Shown here: positions 38,079-47,070 of the stretch, in pieces
Layout of the letters: every line of letters begins with the position of its first letter
Position numbering within the stretch: the stretch's first letter is position 1
Assembly: GCA_963714405.1 (NCBI GenBank)
Contig: CAVQOH010000002.1
Span: 1,054,001 to 1,118,000, forward strand
Direction of reading: 5' to 3'
DNA from: JAZGGS01 sp963714405
Lineage (GTDB): Bacteria > Bacteroidota > Ignavibacteria > Ignavibacteriales > Ignavibacteriaceae
DNA length: 64,000 bases
The notes under the pieces: generated by a model
The model's database searches: none
The model's input: only the letters and a program-made list of their open reading frames with translations
What the model was told of the DNA's origin: nothing
Position numbers and translations under genes: made by a program

Positions 38079-40172
38079 ATGGCAACTAAAAAAGAAGGAA
38101 AATTAAAAAAGGAGCTTGGGCTGTTTGATGTTTTTGCCTTGGCTACAGGTGCCACACTAAGCGGCGGATTCTTTCTCCTGCCGGGTATTGCAGCCATTCA
38201 AACCGGTTCATGGATGTTTTTGGCCTACCTTATTGCAGCTATCCTGCTTATACCTGCAATGCTGAGTAAGGTGGAATTAGCTACTGCAATGCCAAGATCT
38301 GGTGGAGTATATTATTTTTTGGATCGTTCTTTAGGTCCATTATTCGGAACAATTGGTGGTTTAGGAATCTGGCTAACGCTTTTGCTGAAGGTTACATTTG
38401 CACTTATAGGAATGGGTGCTTACTTAACAATATTTTTTCCCGATCTCCCAATTGTTCCTGTTGCAATTGTTTTAGCTGTTCTGCTCGGAATGATAAATGT
38501 TCTGGGAGCTAAAAAATCCGGAAGTTTTCAACTTGTTCTTGTAGTTGCTTTATTAATCTTGTTGGCTATATTTATTATTGGAGGAATACCAGAAGTTAAT
38601 TTTAAAAACTTTCACAATTTTATTGATTTAGATTTTCAGAATATCTTTTCTGCAGCAGGATTGGTATTTGTAAGTTATATTGGCGTTACAAAGGTTGCAA
38701 GTGTTTCAGAGGAAATTAAGAACCCTGACAGAAATGTTCCCCTTGGGATTTTCGTATCATTTGGTGTAATTATAGTTATTTACACGCTTGGTACTTTAAT
38801 AATGGGTGGGGTGATTCCTGCGGACAAACTTGTTGGAAACTTAACACCAGTTGCATTGGCAGGTGAAATAATATTTGGAAAAATAGGTGCAATCTTACTT
38901 TCAGTCGCAGCTTTGATCGCGTTTATTTCTGTTGCAAATGTTGGAACTCTTAGTGCATCTCGCTATCCACTAGCCATGAGCAGGGATCATATTTTACCTA
39001 ACTTTTTTGGAAAAATAAATCATAGTGGCTCACCCATCGCTTCTATAGTAGTTTCAGTTGCTATTATTATTCTAATGCTGCTTGTGCTCGACCCTCTAAA
39101 AATAGCAAAACTTGCTAGCACATTTCAATTATTGGTTTTTGCATGCCTATGTCTTGCAGTTATTATCATGCGTGAAAGCAAAATTCAATCCTACGATCCC
39201 GGATTTAAATCTCCACTTTATCCGTGGATGCATATCTTTGGAATGATTTCTTCAATCTGGTTAATTATACAAATGGGCTGGCTGCCAATTGTTTTTTCTA
39301 TCATGTTGATTTTGGTAAGTTTTATTTGGTACTGGTATTATGCTAAAGATAAGGTATTACGAACAGGTGCAATTTATCATCTTTTTGAACGGCTTGGTAG
39401 AAATAGGTTTCATGGTCTCGATAAAGAATTAAGAGGAATATTAAAAGAAAAAGGATTGAGGGAAACTGATCCATTTGATGAAATTGTTACGCGAAGTTTA
39501 GTTGTTGATTATAAAGAAAAAGAAAATTTTGAAGTAGTAGTTCGCAAAGCTTCAGAATGGATTTCACAATTTGTTGAACATAAGCCGTCTGAAATAGAAA
39601 AAATGTTTTTAGATGGAACAAGAATGGGAGCAACTCCTGTTACTCATGGTATTGCGCTTCCTCATTTGCATCTATCCGGCTTGCAGCATGCTGAATTAGT
39701 ACTTGCGCGAGGACAGAAGGGTGTTCACATAAAATATAAGGATCCTCTAAAGGATTTAAATGAAGAGTTTGAAGCGGATGTAAATGCGATATTCTTCTTG
39801 GTTAGCCCGGAGAAGGATCCTACACAGCATTTAAGAATTTTAGCACAAATTGCTGGAAGAGTTGAAGAAAAAAGTTTTTCTGAAGAATGGCAATCTGCTA
39901 ACGATGAACAGGAATTAAAAGAAGCTGTTTTGCACGAAGATAGATGTATATCAATTTTATTGGAAAGAAATACAACAAGGGATGTTCTTATCGAAAAAAC
40001 AGTTAGAGAAACCAAATTTCCGGAAGGTTGTCTTATTGCACTGTTAAGACGAGCAGGGGAAACAATTATTCCTAAAGGATCGACTGTTTTAAAGGAAGGA
40101 GATAGGTTAACTATAATCGGCGATCCGAAAAGTATGCAGGAATTAAGAAAAAAATATGGAGAAAACTACTGA
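38079..40172 (+). CDS. APC-family permease fused to PTS EIIA-like and TrkA-C domains
   Basis: The 697-residue protein starts with an APC amino-acid permease core of 12 helices (GLFDVFALATGATLSGGFFL, then SASRYPLAMSRDHILP), ending near residue 430. A cytoplasmic EIIA type 2 domain follows, with GIALPHLHL and the candidate phospho-His at residue 529. The C-terminal 80 residues form a TrkA-C/RCK-C domain (GCLIALLRRAGETIIPKG, then EGDRLTIIGDPKSMQEL). The layout suggests transport controlled by phosphorylation or by a bound nucleotide, but no PTS EI or HPr gene is in view. The transported substrate is unknown. Confidence 0.88.
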   Translation: MATKKEGKLKKELGLFDVFALATGATLSGGFFLLPGIAAIQTGSWMFLAYLIAAILLIPAMLSKVELATAMPRSGGVYYFLDRSLGPLFGTIGGLGIWLTLLLKVTFALIGMGAYLTIFFPDLPIVPVAIVLAVLLGMINVLGAKKSGSFQLVLVVALLILLAIFIIGGIPEVNFKNFHNFIDLDFQNIFSAAGLVFVSYIGVTKVASVSEEIKNPDRNVPLGIFVSFGVIIVIYTLGTLIMGGVIPADKLVGNLTPVALAGEIIFGKIGAILLSVAALIAFISVANVGTLSASRYPLAMSRDHILPNFFGKINHSGSPIASIVVSVAIIILMLLVLDPLKIAKLASTFQLLVFACLCLAVIIMRESKIQSYDPGFKSPLYPWMHIFGMISSIWLIIQMGWLPIVFSIMLILVSFIWYWYYAKDKVLRTGAIYHLFERLGRNRFHGLDKELRGILKEKGLRETDPFDEIVTRSLVVDYKEKENFEVVVRKASEWISQFVEHKPSEIEKMFLDGTRMGATPVTHGIALPHLHLSGLQHAELVLARGQKGVHIKYKDPLKDLNEEFEADVNAIFFLVSPEKDPTQHLRILAQIAGRVEEKSFSEEWQSANDEQELKEAVLHEDRCISILLERNTTRDVLIEKTVRETKFPEGCLIALLRRAGETIIPKGSTVLKEGDRLTIIGDPKSMQELRKKYGENY

Positions 40173-40184
40173 TAATTATTAAAC

Positions 40185-41240
40185 TTAAACCTGCTGATGA
40201 ATTTTTAGTGAATGCCCCTTTGATTTTCCCACTGCTCTGCCAACCGATTTAATCAATGTATGCAGTTCTTCAACAGTAATTTTAGCATTTCTGTCAGTAC
40301 GCGCTTTATTCTCATAGATGATATATTTTTCTTTATATGGTTGAGGAGTAAAGTTTGGCATTATCACGTTGGCTCCATATTGTAAACCTCTTTTTCTCCC
40401 ATCGGGTGCAAGTGTTGCCAAAGCCGTTGTAGCAGGTATGTGCGAATTTTTAAGAAGTATTCTTGCAATTGCCATTGTTCTCAAAACTAAATCTACATCA
40501 CCGCTTTTTTCATCAGCATAAGGTGTATGTTTGGATGGAACAAAAGGGCTGATTGAACACATGTCAACATCAAGTTCATTTAAAAGTAGAAGATCATCTG
40601 CAATATCTTCCATAGTTTGATGCGGTAAACCAATAATATTTCCGCTGCCGACCTGGTAGCCGATGGATTTCAAATATTTAATATGTTTAATTCTATCTTC
40701 AAGCAAATCCCCCTGGTGATATTGACTGTAAAGGTCTGCATTTGCAGTTTCATGCTTTAATAGATAACGTTCTGCCCCCGCTTCTTTCCATCTTTTGTAC
40801 TCATAAAATTCTCTTTCGCCTAAACTTAATGTAATCGCAACATTAAAATTTTTCTTTAAAGCAATTATGATTTCTTCAATATCATCACAATCAAGTTTTT
40901 TATCTTCTCCCGATTGCAGAACAATTGTTCTAATCCCCGATTCATGAATGAACTTTGCTGTTTCAATAATTTCATTTTTTGGCATCCTGTATCTTTCCAG
41001 TTCTTTGTTCTGCAACCGCAACCCGCAATACAAACAGGATTGATCACAATGGTTTGATATTTCAATAATTCCTCTCAGATGAACTTCATTCCCGCAATGC
41101 TCTTTTCGTATTTCATCAGCTTTGATTAAAAGCTTATTTATCATTTGTGATTCACTTAGAGAAAGGAAGAACAAAATATCTTCTTTTGTCAAATCCTCTT
41201 TACTTAGTGCCTCTTCAATATTTTGCTGATCGTAATTCAT
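40185..41240 (-). CDS. hydE: [FeFe] hydrogenase H-cluster radical SAM maturase HydE
   Basis: The 351-residue radical SAM protein has CDQSCLYCGLR (CxxxCxxC) near residue 60, the biotin-synthase-like barrel (ESGIRTIVLQSGEDKKLDCD, then VGSGNIIGLPHQTMEDIADD), and the MPNFTPQ segment near the end. HydE acts with HydG and HydF to build the diiron subcluster of the hydrogenase active site. The ATG at 41240 is preferred over a TTG two codons earlier. It lies 65 bases downstream of hydG on the same strand. Confidence 0.95.
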   Translation of the reverse strand: MNYDQQNIEEALSKEDLTKEDILFFLSLSESQMINKLLIKADEIRKEHCGNEVHLRGIIEISNHCDQSCLYCGLRLQNKELERYRMPKNEIIETAKFIHESGIRTIVLQSGEDKKLDCDDIEEIIIALKKNFNVAITLSLGEREFYEYKRWKEAGAERYLLKHETANADLYSQYHQGDLLEDRIKHIKYLKSIGYQVGSGNIIGLPHQTMEDIADDLLLLNELDVDMCSISPFVPSKHTPYADEKSGDVDLVLRTMAIARILLKNSHIPATTALATLAPDGRKRGLQYGANVIMPNFTPQPYKEKYIIYENKARTDRNAKITVEELHTLIKSVGRAVGKSKGHSLKIHQQV

Positions 41241-41305
41241 TATCAACCCTATTCCGCAAGCCGGATTAAGAGCTTATTAAAATTATGTAAACCAAAAACC
41301 GTATA

Positions 41306-42697
41306 TTAATAGTAAACATCTCTTTCACCCTCTTTAATCCGTTCAATCATTTTTTTAGTTTTTTCTTTAGCTGACCCTGCAACTTTTTCTAACTCTTCTT
41401 TTAACAGCTTTTCACCCACAAGTCGTGTATCAGTTTCTGCAAAATCAATAAGATATTCTTTAAATGTTGTTAATGCATTCGGCACACAAATTTTCCCAAT
41501 GTTTCCTGTTTTGGCCAATTCCATAAATCTGTCACCTGTTCTGTCTGAGCGGTAACAAGCCGTACAAAAACTTGGCAAGTAACCAAGAGAGGCACAATCT
41601 CTGACTATTTCATCTAAAGAGCGATGATCTCCAAGTTGGAATTGCTCAAGTTCATGATCATCCAAAGATTCTATTGATTCTTTATAACTTCCGGGAGAGG
41701 TACGGCTACCCGCACTTATTTGTGAAACCCCAACTTCAAAAATTTCTCTCCTGAATTCAGGTTTTTCTCTAGTTGATAAGATGATTCCTGTATAAGGAAC
41801 TGCAAGACGAATAACAGCTACTAGTTTTTTAAATGATTGATCATCAACTGCATTTGGCGGTTGCATAGCTGCAGGTGCATTTAGAGCTGGCTCCAATCTT
41901 GGAATTGAAATAGTGTGAGGTCCTATTCCATATTTATTATCTAGATCAAAAGCATGGGATAGGAGAGCCAAAGTTTCAAATCTGTAATCTGCTAATCCCA
42001 GTAACGCACCAATACCAACATCATCAATACCTGCCTGCAAAGCCCTATCCATAGCATAAAGGCGCCATGCATAGTTACTTTTTGGTCCATCCGGGTGCAT
42101 CTCTTTATAAGTGTTAAAATTATAGGTTTCCTGGAAGCATTGATAAGTACCGATTCCAAATTGCTTAAGTTCTCTAAACTGATCCAATGAAAGTGGTGCT
42201 GTGTTTACATTCAACCGCCTGATATTATTTCCATTCAGGTTAACGCTGTATATTCTATTAATTGCTTCGCCAATAAATTCAATATTTGCCTTTTTAGGAT
42301 GTTCACCCGCAACAAGCAAAATTCTTTTCTGTCCTTGTAAAACAAGATACCTTGCTTCCTGTTCAATTTCATCAAGGCTAAGAGTTTTCCGCTGCAGGTC
42401 TTTATTGTCTTTTCTGAAAGCACAATACAAGCAATTGTTAACGCAAAGATTTGTAACATACAATGGGGCAAATATTACAAGACGGTTACCGTAGATTTTC
42501 TCCTTTACTTGCTTTGCAGTATGGTATAAACTATCTAACAATTCCGGTGAATGAATATTTAATAAAGCGGCGCTCTCAACTAAATTTAAACCCTTGGCTT
42601 CTTTTGCCTTTTCTATTAATTCATACTGATAATCTTCATTTAATAGAGTTTTTTCACTTAAAAGATGGTTGATATAATCCTCATTTATAAACTCCAT
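41306..42697 (-). CDS. hydG: [FeFe] hydrogenase H-cluster radical SAM maturase HydG (tyrosine lyase)
   Basis: The 463-residue protein has the radical SAM motif CVNNCLYCAF (CxxxCxxC) and the C-terminal cluster motif FCTACYRSDRTGDRF followed by a third Cys in IGKICVPNAL, which together bind the auxiliary cluster. HydG cleaves tyrosine to supply CO and cyanide for the H-cluster. The frame is open 18 codons upstream of 42697, but MEFINEDYINHLL is the likelier start because the extension is unlike the family. It is the first gene of the hydG-hydE pair. Confidence 0.96.
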   Translation of the reverse strand: MEFINEDYINHLLSEKTLLNEDYQYELIEKAKEAKGLNLVESAALLNIHSPELLDSLYHTAKQVKEKIYGNRLVIFAPLYVTNLCVNNCLYCAFRKDNKDLQRKTLSLDEIEQEARYLVLQGQKRILLVAGEHPKKANIEFIGEAINRIYSVNLNGNNIRRLNVNTAPLSLDQFRELKQFGIGTYQCFQETYNFNTYKEMHPDGPKSNYAWRLYAMDRALQAGIDDVGIGALLGLADYRFETLALLSHAFDLDNKYGIGPHTISIPRLEPALNAPAAMQPPNAVDDQSFKKLVAVIRLAVPYTGIILSTREKPEFRREIFEVGVSQISAGSRTSPGSYKESIESLDDHELEQFQLGDHRSLDEIVRDCASLGYLPSFCTACYRSDRTGDRFMELAKTGNIGKICVPNALTTFKEYLIDFAETDTRLVGEKLLKEELEKVAGSAKEKTKKMIERIKEGERDVYY

Positions 42698-43015
42698 ATG
42701 CTTTTTCCGTTCTGTAATATAAAATATCTTGAAGCTGCCACATTGATACAATTAACATACCATGAAAGAAGCTTTATAATTAAAAAAGAAGGTGAAATCA
42801 TTTATAAAATTTCTTAAAATAGAGAAAAACATTTTTAGTTTTGGAACTTTTTTAAAAGAGCTTATGAAGGATTAAAAGAAAAACATATTATAAAAGAAAT
42901 TTTTTAGCTATAAATATAGCTGGAACAGTTTTTGCCATTTTGTTTCTTGAATAGCCCAAACAGCTTTTCAATTTAAATAAAAGAACTCTAATGAATATAG
43001 AAATCGGACTAACAA
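42698..43015. other. Divergent hydG/hydF intergenic region with an inverted repeat
   Basis: About 318 AT-rich bases separate hydG (-) and hydF (+). The only clear structure is a perfect inverted repeat AGCTATA-AA-TATAGCT at 42906-42921, which could be an operator. A short frame from 42991 stops at TAA 43021-43023 and is not credible as a gene. Confidence 0.45.
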
Positions 43016-44248
43016 TTGAATAAAGTAGCAAATGCTGAGCGGGTGCACATTGTAATTGCCGGAAAAAGGAATGTCGGAAAATCCTCATTGATTAATGCAT
43101 TAACCGGACAGGAACTATCAATTGTAAGCGATGTTGCAGGAACAACAACAGATCCGGTAAAAAAAGCAATTGAACTTCTTCCTTACGGACCCATAGTAAT
43201 TGTTGATACTGCAGGTATTGATGATTTTGGAGAACTTGGTGAAAAAAGAATCAGTAAAACAATTAAAGCAATTTCATCCGCGGATTTTGCACTTATTGTC
43301 GTTGATGCAAGAGTAAGGTTATCTGTAGAAGAAAAACAATTGTTTGAATACCTGGATAAAATTTCTGTGAATTTCATCGTTGTTGTGAATAAAATAGAGT
43401 TCGGTGTGAATCCTTGTTTACTTGATGAACTAAAACAACTTAATGTTACTCACTTTGAAGTTTCCTGCGAAGAAAATATTGGTTTTGAAACTTTAAAATC
43501 AGAATTAATTTGTACATTGCCGCAAGAGCACGAAAAACAGCTATTAAACGGTGTGATAAACAAAGGTGATCTAATTGTATTAGTTGTTCCAATAGATCCC
43601 GGGGCACCGAGGGGAAGAATTATCAAACCGCAAGTACAGGCATTGCGCGAAGCTCTTGATAATAAGGCTCTTTCAATGGTTGTTCAGCACACAGAATTGC
43701 GGGAAGCGTTAAGCAGGTTGAACAATCCACCCGATCTTGTTGTAACTGATAGCCAGGCAATCATGAAGGTTGCTGCAGATGTACCCATTGGAATAAAAGT
43801 AACAACCTTTTCAATTTTGATGGCGAGACTTAAAGGTGATTTACCATTTTTTGTTAGAGGTTTGAAGAAGTTTGATGAGTTAGAGAACGGTGATAAAATA
43901 TTAATTGCCGAAGCATGCACTCATCATGCTCAAAAAGAAGATATAGGAACCGTAAAACTGCCAAAGTGGATTAGTGAAAAAACCGGAAAAGATTTTGAAA
44001 TTGAAATGACACATGGTTTTGATTTTCCTGAAAACATTAAAGATTACAAAATAATCATTCACTGCGGTGCATGTATGCTAACAAGAAAAGCAATGCTGGT
44101 ACGATTAAACGAAGCACGCTTGATGGATATACCGGTTATAAACTATGGAGTTTTAATTTCGTATCTGCATGGTGCAATTCCTCGTGCACTTGAGCCATTT
44201 GATGAGGCGATAAGCGAGTGGCATCAATCCGGGGTTCTTAAAAATTAA
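43016..44248 (+). CDS. hydF: [FeFe] hydrogenase H-cluster maturation GTPase HydF
   Basis: The 410-residue protein has an N-terminal GTPase domain (G1 AGKRNVGKSSLINAL near residue 15, DVAGTTTDPVKKAIEL, IVDTAGIDDFGE, NKIE). A dimerisation domain and a C-terminal cluster-binding domain follow, with AEACTHHAQKEDIGT and IIHCGACMLTRK (CxH...HCxxC). HydF is the scaffold that passes the diiron precursor to HydA. The start is TTG at 43016; no ATG is available at the conserved N terminus. Confidence 0.95.
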   Translation: MNKVANAERVHIVIAGKRNVGKSSLINALTGQELSIVSDVAGTTTDPVKKAIELLPYGPIVIVDTAGIDDFGELGEKRISKTIKAISSADFALIVVDARVRLSVEEKQLFEYLDKISVNFIVVVNKIEFGVNPCLLDELKQLNVTHFEVSCEENIGFETLKSELICTLPQEHEKQLLNGVINKGDLIVLVVPIDPGAPRGRIIKPQVQALREALDNKALSMVVQHTELREALSRLNNPPDLVVTDSQAIMKVAADVPIGIKVTTFSILMARLKGDLPFFVRGLKKFDELENGDKILIAEACTHHAQKEDIGTVKLPKWISEKTGKDFEIEMTHGFDFPENIKDYKIIIHCGACMLTRKAMLVRLNEARLMDIPVINYGVLISYLHGAIPRALEPFDEAISEWHQSGVLKN

Positions 44249-44353
44249 ATCTTCAAAGTTTTCCTTCCTTAATACTTATGCTCTGATTAGAAATATTTAT
44301 TTGAAAAAATTGTTATCATTTTGAAATATAAATCTCAAAACGAATCCACTATT

Positions 44354-44372
44354 ATTCTCAAATTTTGAGAAT
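44354..44372. promoter_or_regulatory. Palindrome, possible operator or activator site
   Basis: ATTCTCAA-ATT-TTGAGAAT is a perfect inverted repeat 36 bases upstream of the sigma-54-like element at 44409. It could bind a dimeric activator or be a weak hairpin. No similar palindrome was seen before the hydrogenase operon. Confidence 0.35.
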
Positions 44373-44408
44373 TTCAATTAAAATAAAGCTTTTGTTCACT
44401 ATGAATCA

Positions 44409-44424
44409 TGGCATTTAATGTGCT
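44409..44424 (+). promoter_or_regulatory. Sigma-54-like -24/-12 element before the C25 peptidase
   Basis: TGGCATTTAATGTGCT has the GG and GC pairs at sigma-54 spacing, with GTGC rather than the consensus TTGC at -12. The predicted start site, near 44435, would leave a leader of about 165 bases. Its first 11 bases are identical to the element at 49580 before the hydrogenase operon. Confidence 0.45.
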
Positions 44425-44600
44425 TAATTTATAGCACTTAAAATTATTTCAAAGCTAAGCTTCAATCTAACCGGGGCATCCTCATAAATTGCAGCTTGGT
44501 GAAACAACTGTTATCAAAATATCTTTAAAATCCTATTTATAGCAGAAGTAAAAAAAGACTATTTCTGATTTTCAGAATTTATAAAAAGAGGGATGCAAAA

Positions 44601-46925
44601 ATGAATTTTTATTATTGCGGGACACCTAATAAAAAATTAAACAAAATCTTTTCAATTTTAATACTTTTCATATTATCTCCGGTACTATTTGCACAGCAAT
44701 ACACTAACGGAATTGAAACAAATATTTTACAATCAAATTCATCCTCCACTACTATAGAATTTATTTTGAATGATTATGAAAAGATTGTTGTTAACACAGG
44801 AACAGAAGAAAGTGCATTATATACTATCCCCGGCAGCGTTTGGTTTATGGAAAAAGGAATGCCGCAGTTACCTGTTCATCGCAGTAGTGTTATCATCCCG
44901 GATTTAGCTGCAATAAATTTTAATATCATTTCTTCAGAATTTACAGAAATTGAAACAATACCTGTAATGCCTTCAAAGGGACATATTACACGTGATGTTG
45001 ATCCAGTATCCATTCCTTTTGAGTTTAATAATTTTTATTCAACAAACAGCTGGTATCCAGAAGAAACAATTAAGCTGGATGATCCGTATATAGTTAAAGA
45101 ATTACGAGGTGTAACAATTCAATTTAATCCTATGAAGTATAACCCTGCAGAAAGGAAATTAAGAATTTGTAACCGTTTAGTTGTTGAAATATTTGAAGAT
45201 AAAAATCTTTCGGTTATTAACCCGTTAGTTAGAAATTATCCTCTAACAGGTGTTTCAAAAGAATTCGATCAGATTTACAAAAACCTTTTTATAAACTTTG
45301 GCATAGGATCTTACAATTATGTAACTGTAACTGAACAGGGAAGATTACTTATAATTTATGCTTCAGAGTACAGTGAGAGCATCCTGCCATTTGTTAGTTG
45401 GAAAGAGGAAAGAGGATTAACAACTTATACTGCAGAATATCCTTCTGAAACAGGTGCCGATGCCAATTCGATTAAAAGTTATATTCAAAATTTATACAAT
45501 TCACCCGAAGGATTAACATTTATAATACTTATTGGTGAAGCAAACCAGGTGCCAACAATGTACGGAGAGTTTGAGGGAGCTCCTTCTGATCCAAGCTATA
45601 CCAAGCTGGCTGGTAATGATGCATATCCCGATGCATTTATTTCAAGGATTTCACCAAGTTCGGTTGAAAACCTGGATTACATTTTATGGAAACTTATTAA
45701 TTATGAAAAAAATCCTCACAGTGGAAATGAAGCTGAATGGTATAAAAAAGGAATTGGTGTAGCAAGTAATGAAGGAACTCCGCGTGATTGGGAAAGAGCA
45801 AACCTGCTAAGAGATATGTTAATAAATAATATGAATTTTACTAAAGTTGACCAGGTTTATGATCCAGGGGCAACATCTTTGCAGGTTGCAAATGCTTTAA
45901 ATGAAGGTCGCAGTGTTTTAAATTATCTTGGTCATGGATCAGGAACTTCGTGGGGAACAACCGGATTTAATGTTTCAAAGATTCACAACTTATCAAACGG
46001 AGAAAAAAATCCTTTTGTTATTGATGTTTCTTGCTCAAATGGTAATTTTGAATTAAATGAATGCATGGAAGAAGCATGGGTAAGAGCAGGTGATTTAAAT
46101 AATCCTAAAGGTGCAATTGCATCATTTGGCTCTTCAACTCTTGCTAGCTGGGTTCCTCCTTGCGATATGCAGAACCACTCAACATATTTACTTACAACAA
46201 AGCAAATGCAAACTGTTGGTGGAATTTGCTTTAATGGTATTATGCATGCAATGGATTTATGGGGTGGAAGTTCAGGGCAGGGGCTAAAGTTGATGGAACA
46301 ATATAATATAATGGGTGATTGTTCGACTCTGCTTTTATTTGATGCGGTTGTACCGGTTGAATTTAATTCATTTAAAGCAGAAAATATTAATAACAAAGTA
46401 AATATTGAGTGGGTAACTTCAACTGAAACAAATAACAGTGGATTTGAAATTGAGAGAAGTGGAAAGCGAAAAACTAATAGTAAGATGAATTGGGTGGAGA
46501 TAGCATTTATTGAAGGAAATGGGACCACTTCTGAATTTAATAATTATAACTTCACAGATATTGTTGAAAAACCCGGAATATATTTTTACAGATTGAAGCA
46601 AATTGATTTTAACGGTACAGTCACTTATTCAGATGAAATTGATATTACAGTTGAAGAGCCAAACAGCTTTTTGTTAATGCAAAATTTTCCTAACCCGTTT
46701 AATCCTTCTACAACAATAAGGTTTACAACTCCAGTTCAAACCAAAGTGGAAGTTTCCGTTTTCAATTCCTTAGGCGAAAAAGTTGCACAAATTATTAATG
46801 CTGAATTAAGTGAAGGCTATCACGAATTTAATTTCAATGCTTCAAATCTGTCTTCAGGAATTTATTTTTACAGAATTAAAACCGAACAATTTAGTGATAC
46901 TAAAAAAATGATGCTTATAAAATAA
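44601..46925 (+). CDS. Gingipain-like C25 cysteine peptidase with T9SS sorting domain
   Basis: The 774-residue product has a signal peptide ending near VLFAQQ, a gingipain-like propeptide region (residues 30-240), and a C25 catalytic domain. The catalytic candidates are His in LNYLGHGSGTSW near residue 443 and Cys in VIDVSCSNGNFELNE near residue 475. An Ig/Fn-like linker (VPVEFNSFKAENINNKVNIE) and a T9SS C-terminal domain (NFPNPFNPSTTIRFTTP, then SGIYFYRIKTEQFSDTKK) follow. It should be exported through type IX secretion and anchored or released at the surface. Confidence 0.88.
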   Translation: MNFYYCGTPNKKLNKIFSILILFILSPVLFAQQYTNGIETNILQSNSSSTTIEFILNDYEKIVVNTGTEESALYTIPGSVWFMEKGMPQLPVHRSSVIIPDLAAINFNIISSEFTEIETIPVMPSKGHITRDVDPVSIPFEFNNFYSTNSWYPEETIKLDDPYIVKELRGVTIQFNPMKYNPAERKLRICNRLVVEIFEDKNLSVINPLVRNYPLTGVSKEFDQIYKNLFINFGIGSYNYVTVTEQGRLLIIYASEYSESILPFVSWKEERGLTTYTAEYPSETGADANSIKSYIQNLYNSPEGLTFIILIGEANQVPTMYGEFEGAPSDPSYTKLAGNDAYPDAFISRISPSSVENLDYILWKLINYEKNPHSGNEAEWYKKGIGVASNEGTPRDWERANLLRDMLINNMNFTKVDQVYDPGATSLQVANALNEGRSVLNYLGHGSGTSWGTTGFNVSKIHNLSNGEKNPFVIDVSCSNGNFELNECMEEAWVRAGDLNNPKGAIASFGSSTLASWVPPCDMQNHSTYLLTTKQMQTVGGICFNGIMHAMDLWGGSSGQGLKLMEQYNIMGDCSTLLLFDAVVPVEFNSFKAENINNKVNIEWVTSTETNNSGFEIERSGKRKTNSKMNWVEIAFIEGNGTTSEFNNYNFTDIVEKPGIYFYRLKQIDFNGTVTYSDEIDITVEEPNSFLLMQNFPNPFNPSTTIRFTTPVQTKVEVSVFNSLGEKVAQIINAELSEGYHEFNFNASNLSSGIYFYRIKTEQFSDTKKMMLIK

Positions 46926-46973
46926 ATTTGAAAATGTATCATAAATAAACAGTTTATCTTATCCCGGTTTTTT

Positions 46974-47000
46974 GCCTCGATTTAAATCGGGGCTTTTTTA
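46974..47000 (+). terminator. Intrinsic terminator after the C25 peptidase
   Basis: A stem pairs GCCTCGATTT with AAATCGGGGC (one G-T pair) and is followed by seven T residues, about 50 bases after the peptidase stop. Confidence 0.8.
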
Positions 47001-47070
47001 ATTTATTATAGTAATTTTATCATACAGAAAATTAAACATTATTAGTTCTTAACTGAATATGAGTTTTGCT

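Larger units (their letters stand above)
44249..44600. other. Intergenic region upstream of the C25 peptidase
   Basis: These 352 bases hold no credible gene. They contain a perfect palindrome at 44354-44372 and a sigma-54-like element at 44409-44424, both listed separately. The rest is AT-rich leader without other visible structure. Confidence 0.6.

Noticed and set aside
42991..43023. Short frame before hydF as a leader peptide
   Set aside because: Ten codons with no attenuator hairpin or codon bias; it overlaps the hydF start by chance.
44331..44460. Possible small RNA in the region before the C25 peptidase
   Set aside because: The only hairpin is a short AT palindrome with no T-run terminator after it, so it is listed as a possible operator instead.
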